Assembly (NCBI GenBank): GCA_021776115.1
Contig: JAJFGN010000024.1
Span: 1 to 64,000, forward strand
Source of the DNA: Kiloniellaceae bacterium
GTDB lineage: Bacteria; Pseudomonadota; Alphaproteobacteria; Kiloniellales; J153
Length of the DNA: 64,000 bases
Direction: 5' to 3'
This document shows, piece by piece, positions 63,090 to 64,000 of the stretch (position 1 is its first letter; every line of letters starts with the position of its first letter). Both the position numbers and the translations under genes were made by a program. The notes beneath the pieces were generated by a model. The model was not told the origin of the DNA and searched no databases. It saw only the letters and a program-made list of their open reading frames with translations.

Positions 63090-63418
63090 TCCTTCCACGG
63101 ACCCTAAACCGCCGCATTCGCGCCGGGTTTCGGGCTTTGACGAGCAGGTGTCCAGTTCTATTACAGTTCGACCGGAGGCTTAAGGCTTGGGAGGTGGATG
63201 AAAACAAGGGATTGCCTACGTTTCGCCGCCACAGGGTTGTCAGCTTTCGTTACATTTGCTCTGGGGGTGGCGGCGGCCAGAATTTCAAGCTGTTGAAATA
63301 TAATATTACTTATTTCTGGCACCAAGTTTGCTTGCAAAAGTGGTTAATGCAACAAGCGCCATAACCTGCGACAGCGAGCCCTGTCGGGGTCGGGCGCTTA
63401 CTTTTAGGGGGATCGTAA
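63090..63418. other. Intergenic region before a secreted-protein gene
   Basis: No gene is supported in these 329 nt. The central part (about 63270-63320) is AT-rich, with TATAATATT-like sequence at 63299-63307, and a small perfect hairpin CGACAG-CGAGCC-CTGTCG is at 63369-63386, about 33 nt ahead of the next start codon, which has AGGGGG upstream. Confidence 0.6.
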
Positions 63419-64000
63419 GTGTCGAAGAAGAGCTTGGGTTTTGCCGCCGTCGTATTGGCAACGCTTGCCGCCGCCTCTCCGGCGAATGCACTACTGTTCG
63501 ATCAAAACGTGACTAACAATGTGATCTTCGGCTCCGGCAATACGAACGGCGCCTTCACGGTAGATCGCAGTTTCGGGGTCGAGCTCGGTTTGCGCGCCAA
63601 GCTGCGCTTCGACGCGGCCGGCCAGCCGCAGAACACTTTCAACAGCAACGGCGACGGGACCTACACTTTTAGCGCTGGCCAAGCCGTGGGCGGTTTTTCC
63701 GCGGCAACGCCGGTTTGGAACTTCGAGTGGTCCATCAATTCGAATTATAACGGCACGTCTCCGTGGGCGCTCAACGGTTTGAGCTATGTGATCGCAATCG
63801 ATTTCGATCCTGGCGCCGGCACGAATTTCCTGACTTTCGATCCGATCAACGTGACTGCAGCCGATCACTCGATCGGCGACAATTCAACGGCCGAGGGCGC
63901 GGGTGTCGAGGCGGCGAATGCGGCCGAATATGCCGCCCTTGTCGGTGCCAATAACTTGGCCCAGAACTCCTGGAATATGGATTTCTTCAATGATGGGGCA
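63419..64000 (+). CDS. Secreted protein, N-terminal part, PEP-CTERM-like (truncated by window)
   Basis: The first 194 codons of an exported protein. It starts GTG with an AGGGGG ribosome binding site 7 nt upstream and has a signal peptide (about residues 1-25, ending 'SPANA'). The mature part is Asn/Gly/Thr-rich and beta-like ('DQNVTNNVIFGSGNTNGAF', 'FDAAGQPQNTF'), a composition typical of PEP-CTERM or VPLPA-CTERM extracellular proteins. The C-terminal sorting signal would be beyond the window, so this assignment is a guess from composition and start. Confidence 0.6.
   Translation, partial: MSKKSLGFAAVVLATLAAASPANALLFDQNVTNNVIFGSGNTNGAFTVDRSFGVELGLRAKLRFDAAGQPQNTFNSNGDGTYTFSAGQAVGGFSAATPVWNFEWSINSNYNGTSPWALNGLSYVIAIDFDPGAGTNFLTFDPINVTAADHSIGDNSTAEGAGVEAANAAEYAALVGANNLAQNSWNMDFFNDGA

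Overview
The window looks like a chromosomal segment of a GC-rich alphaproteobacterium, probably of the Rhodospirillales or a related order. Two things support this: the gene order bamE - ubiquinol-cytochrome c chaperone - DUF177 - rpmF - plsX - fabH - ihfA - MerR, which is typical of the class, and a complete ccoNOQP-ccoGHIS cluster. Genus cannot be read from the sequence. There is no prophage, insertion sequence, CRISPR array or rRNA; one tRNA (Pro, GGG) is present.

Layout. 0-5.5 kb: envelope, phospholipid and fatty-acid initiation genes, ihfA, a MerR-type regulator and tRNA-Pro. 5.5-15.5 kb: a membrane histidine kinase divergent from a complete high-affinity cbb3 oxidase operon with its assembly genes, preceded by a perfect FNR/FixK box. 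15.5-19.2 kb: a DMT exporter and the divergent histidine-degradation pair hutI/hutF. 19.2-23.6 kb: a two-gene RND efflux pump. 23.8-33.9 kb: mixed accessory genes, namely an ornithine cyclodeaminase-like protein, an orphan TAXI binding protein, a 997-residue membrane-anchored coiled-coil protein, a desaturase, and an HTH/GFA/binding-protein operon. 34-39.8 kb: a Lon-like protease with a universal stress protein, then DUF2189 divergent from hemN, each with an FNR/FixK-like site. 40-42.7 kb: an L,D-transpeptidase enclosed by two inverted ~165 bp repeats, then a DUF882 peptidase-like protein. 43.5-48.7 kb: a four-gene 2-oxoacid:acceptor oxidoreductase operon with its own NAD(P)/flavin/Fe-S subunit, an FNR-like site and an apparent ATT start codon. 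48.7-57.3 kb: nucleoside phosphorylase, a two-component system, a spondin-domain protein, small envelope proteins, MFS and VOC proteins, and a MerR-P-loop ATPase fusion. 57.6-64 kb: a second MFS gene, metY with a CoA-binding protein behind a strongly folded leader that carries a small ORF, an enoyl-CoA hydratase, a thioesterase, and the start of a secreted protein.

Common thread. Four FNR/FixK-type dyads mark the cbb3 oxidase, hemN/DUF2189, Lon-like/Usp and oxidoreductase promoters, so a good part of the window may be one low-oxygen regulon. The less familiar signals are the hairpin-rich leader with its 32-codon ORF upstream of the CoA-binding/metY pair, the MerR-ATPase fusion with a textbook 19-bp-spacer promoter, and the inverted repeat pair around the L,D-transpeptidase gene.

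Intergenic repeats of at least four families, several of them inverted copies of one another, sit at gene ends, and one of them supplies the stop codon of a transporter gene.
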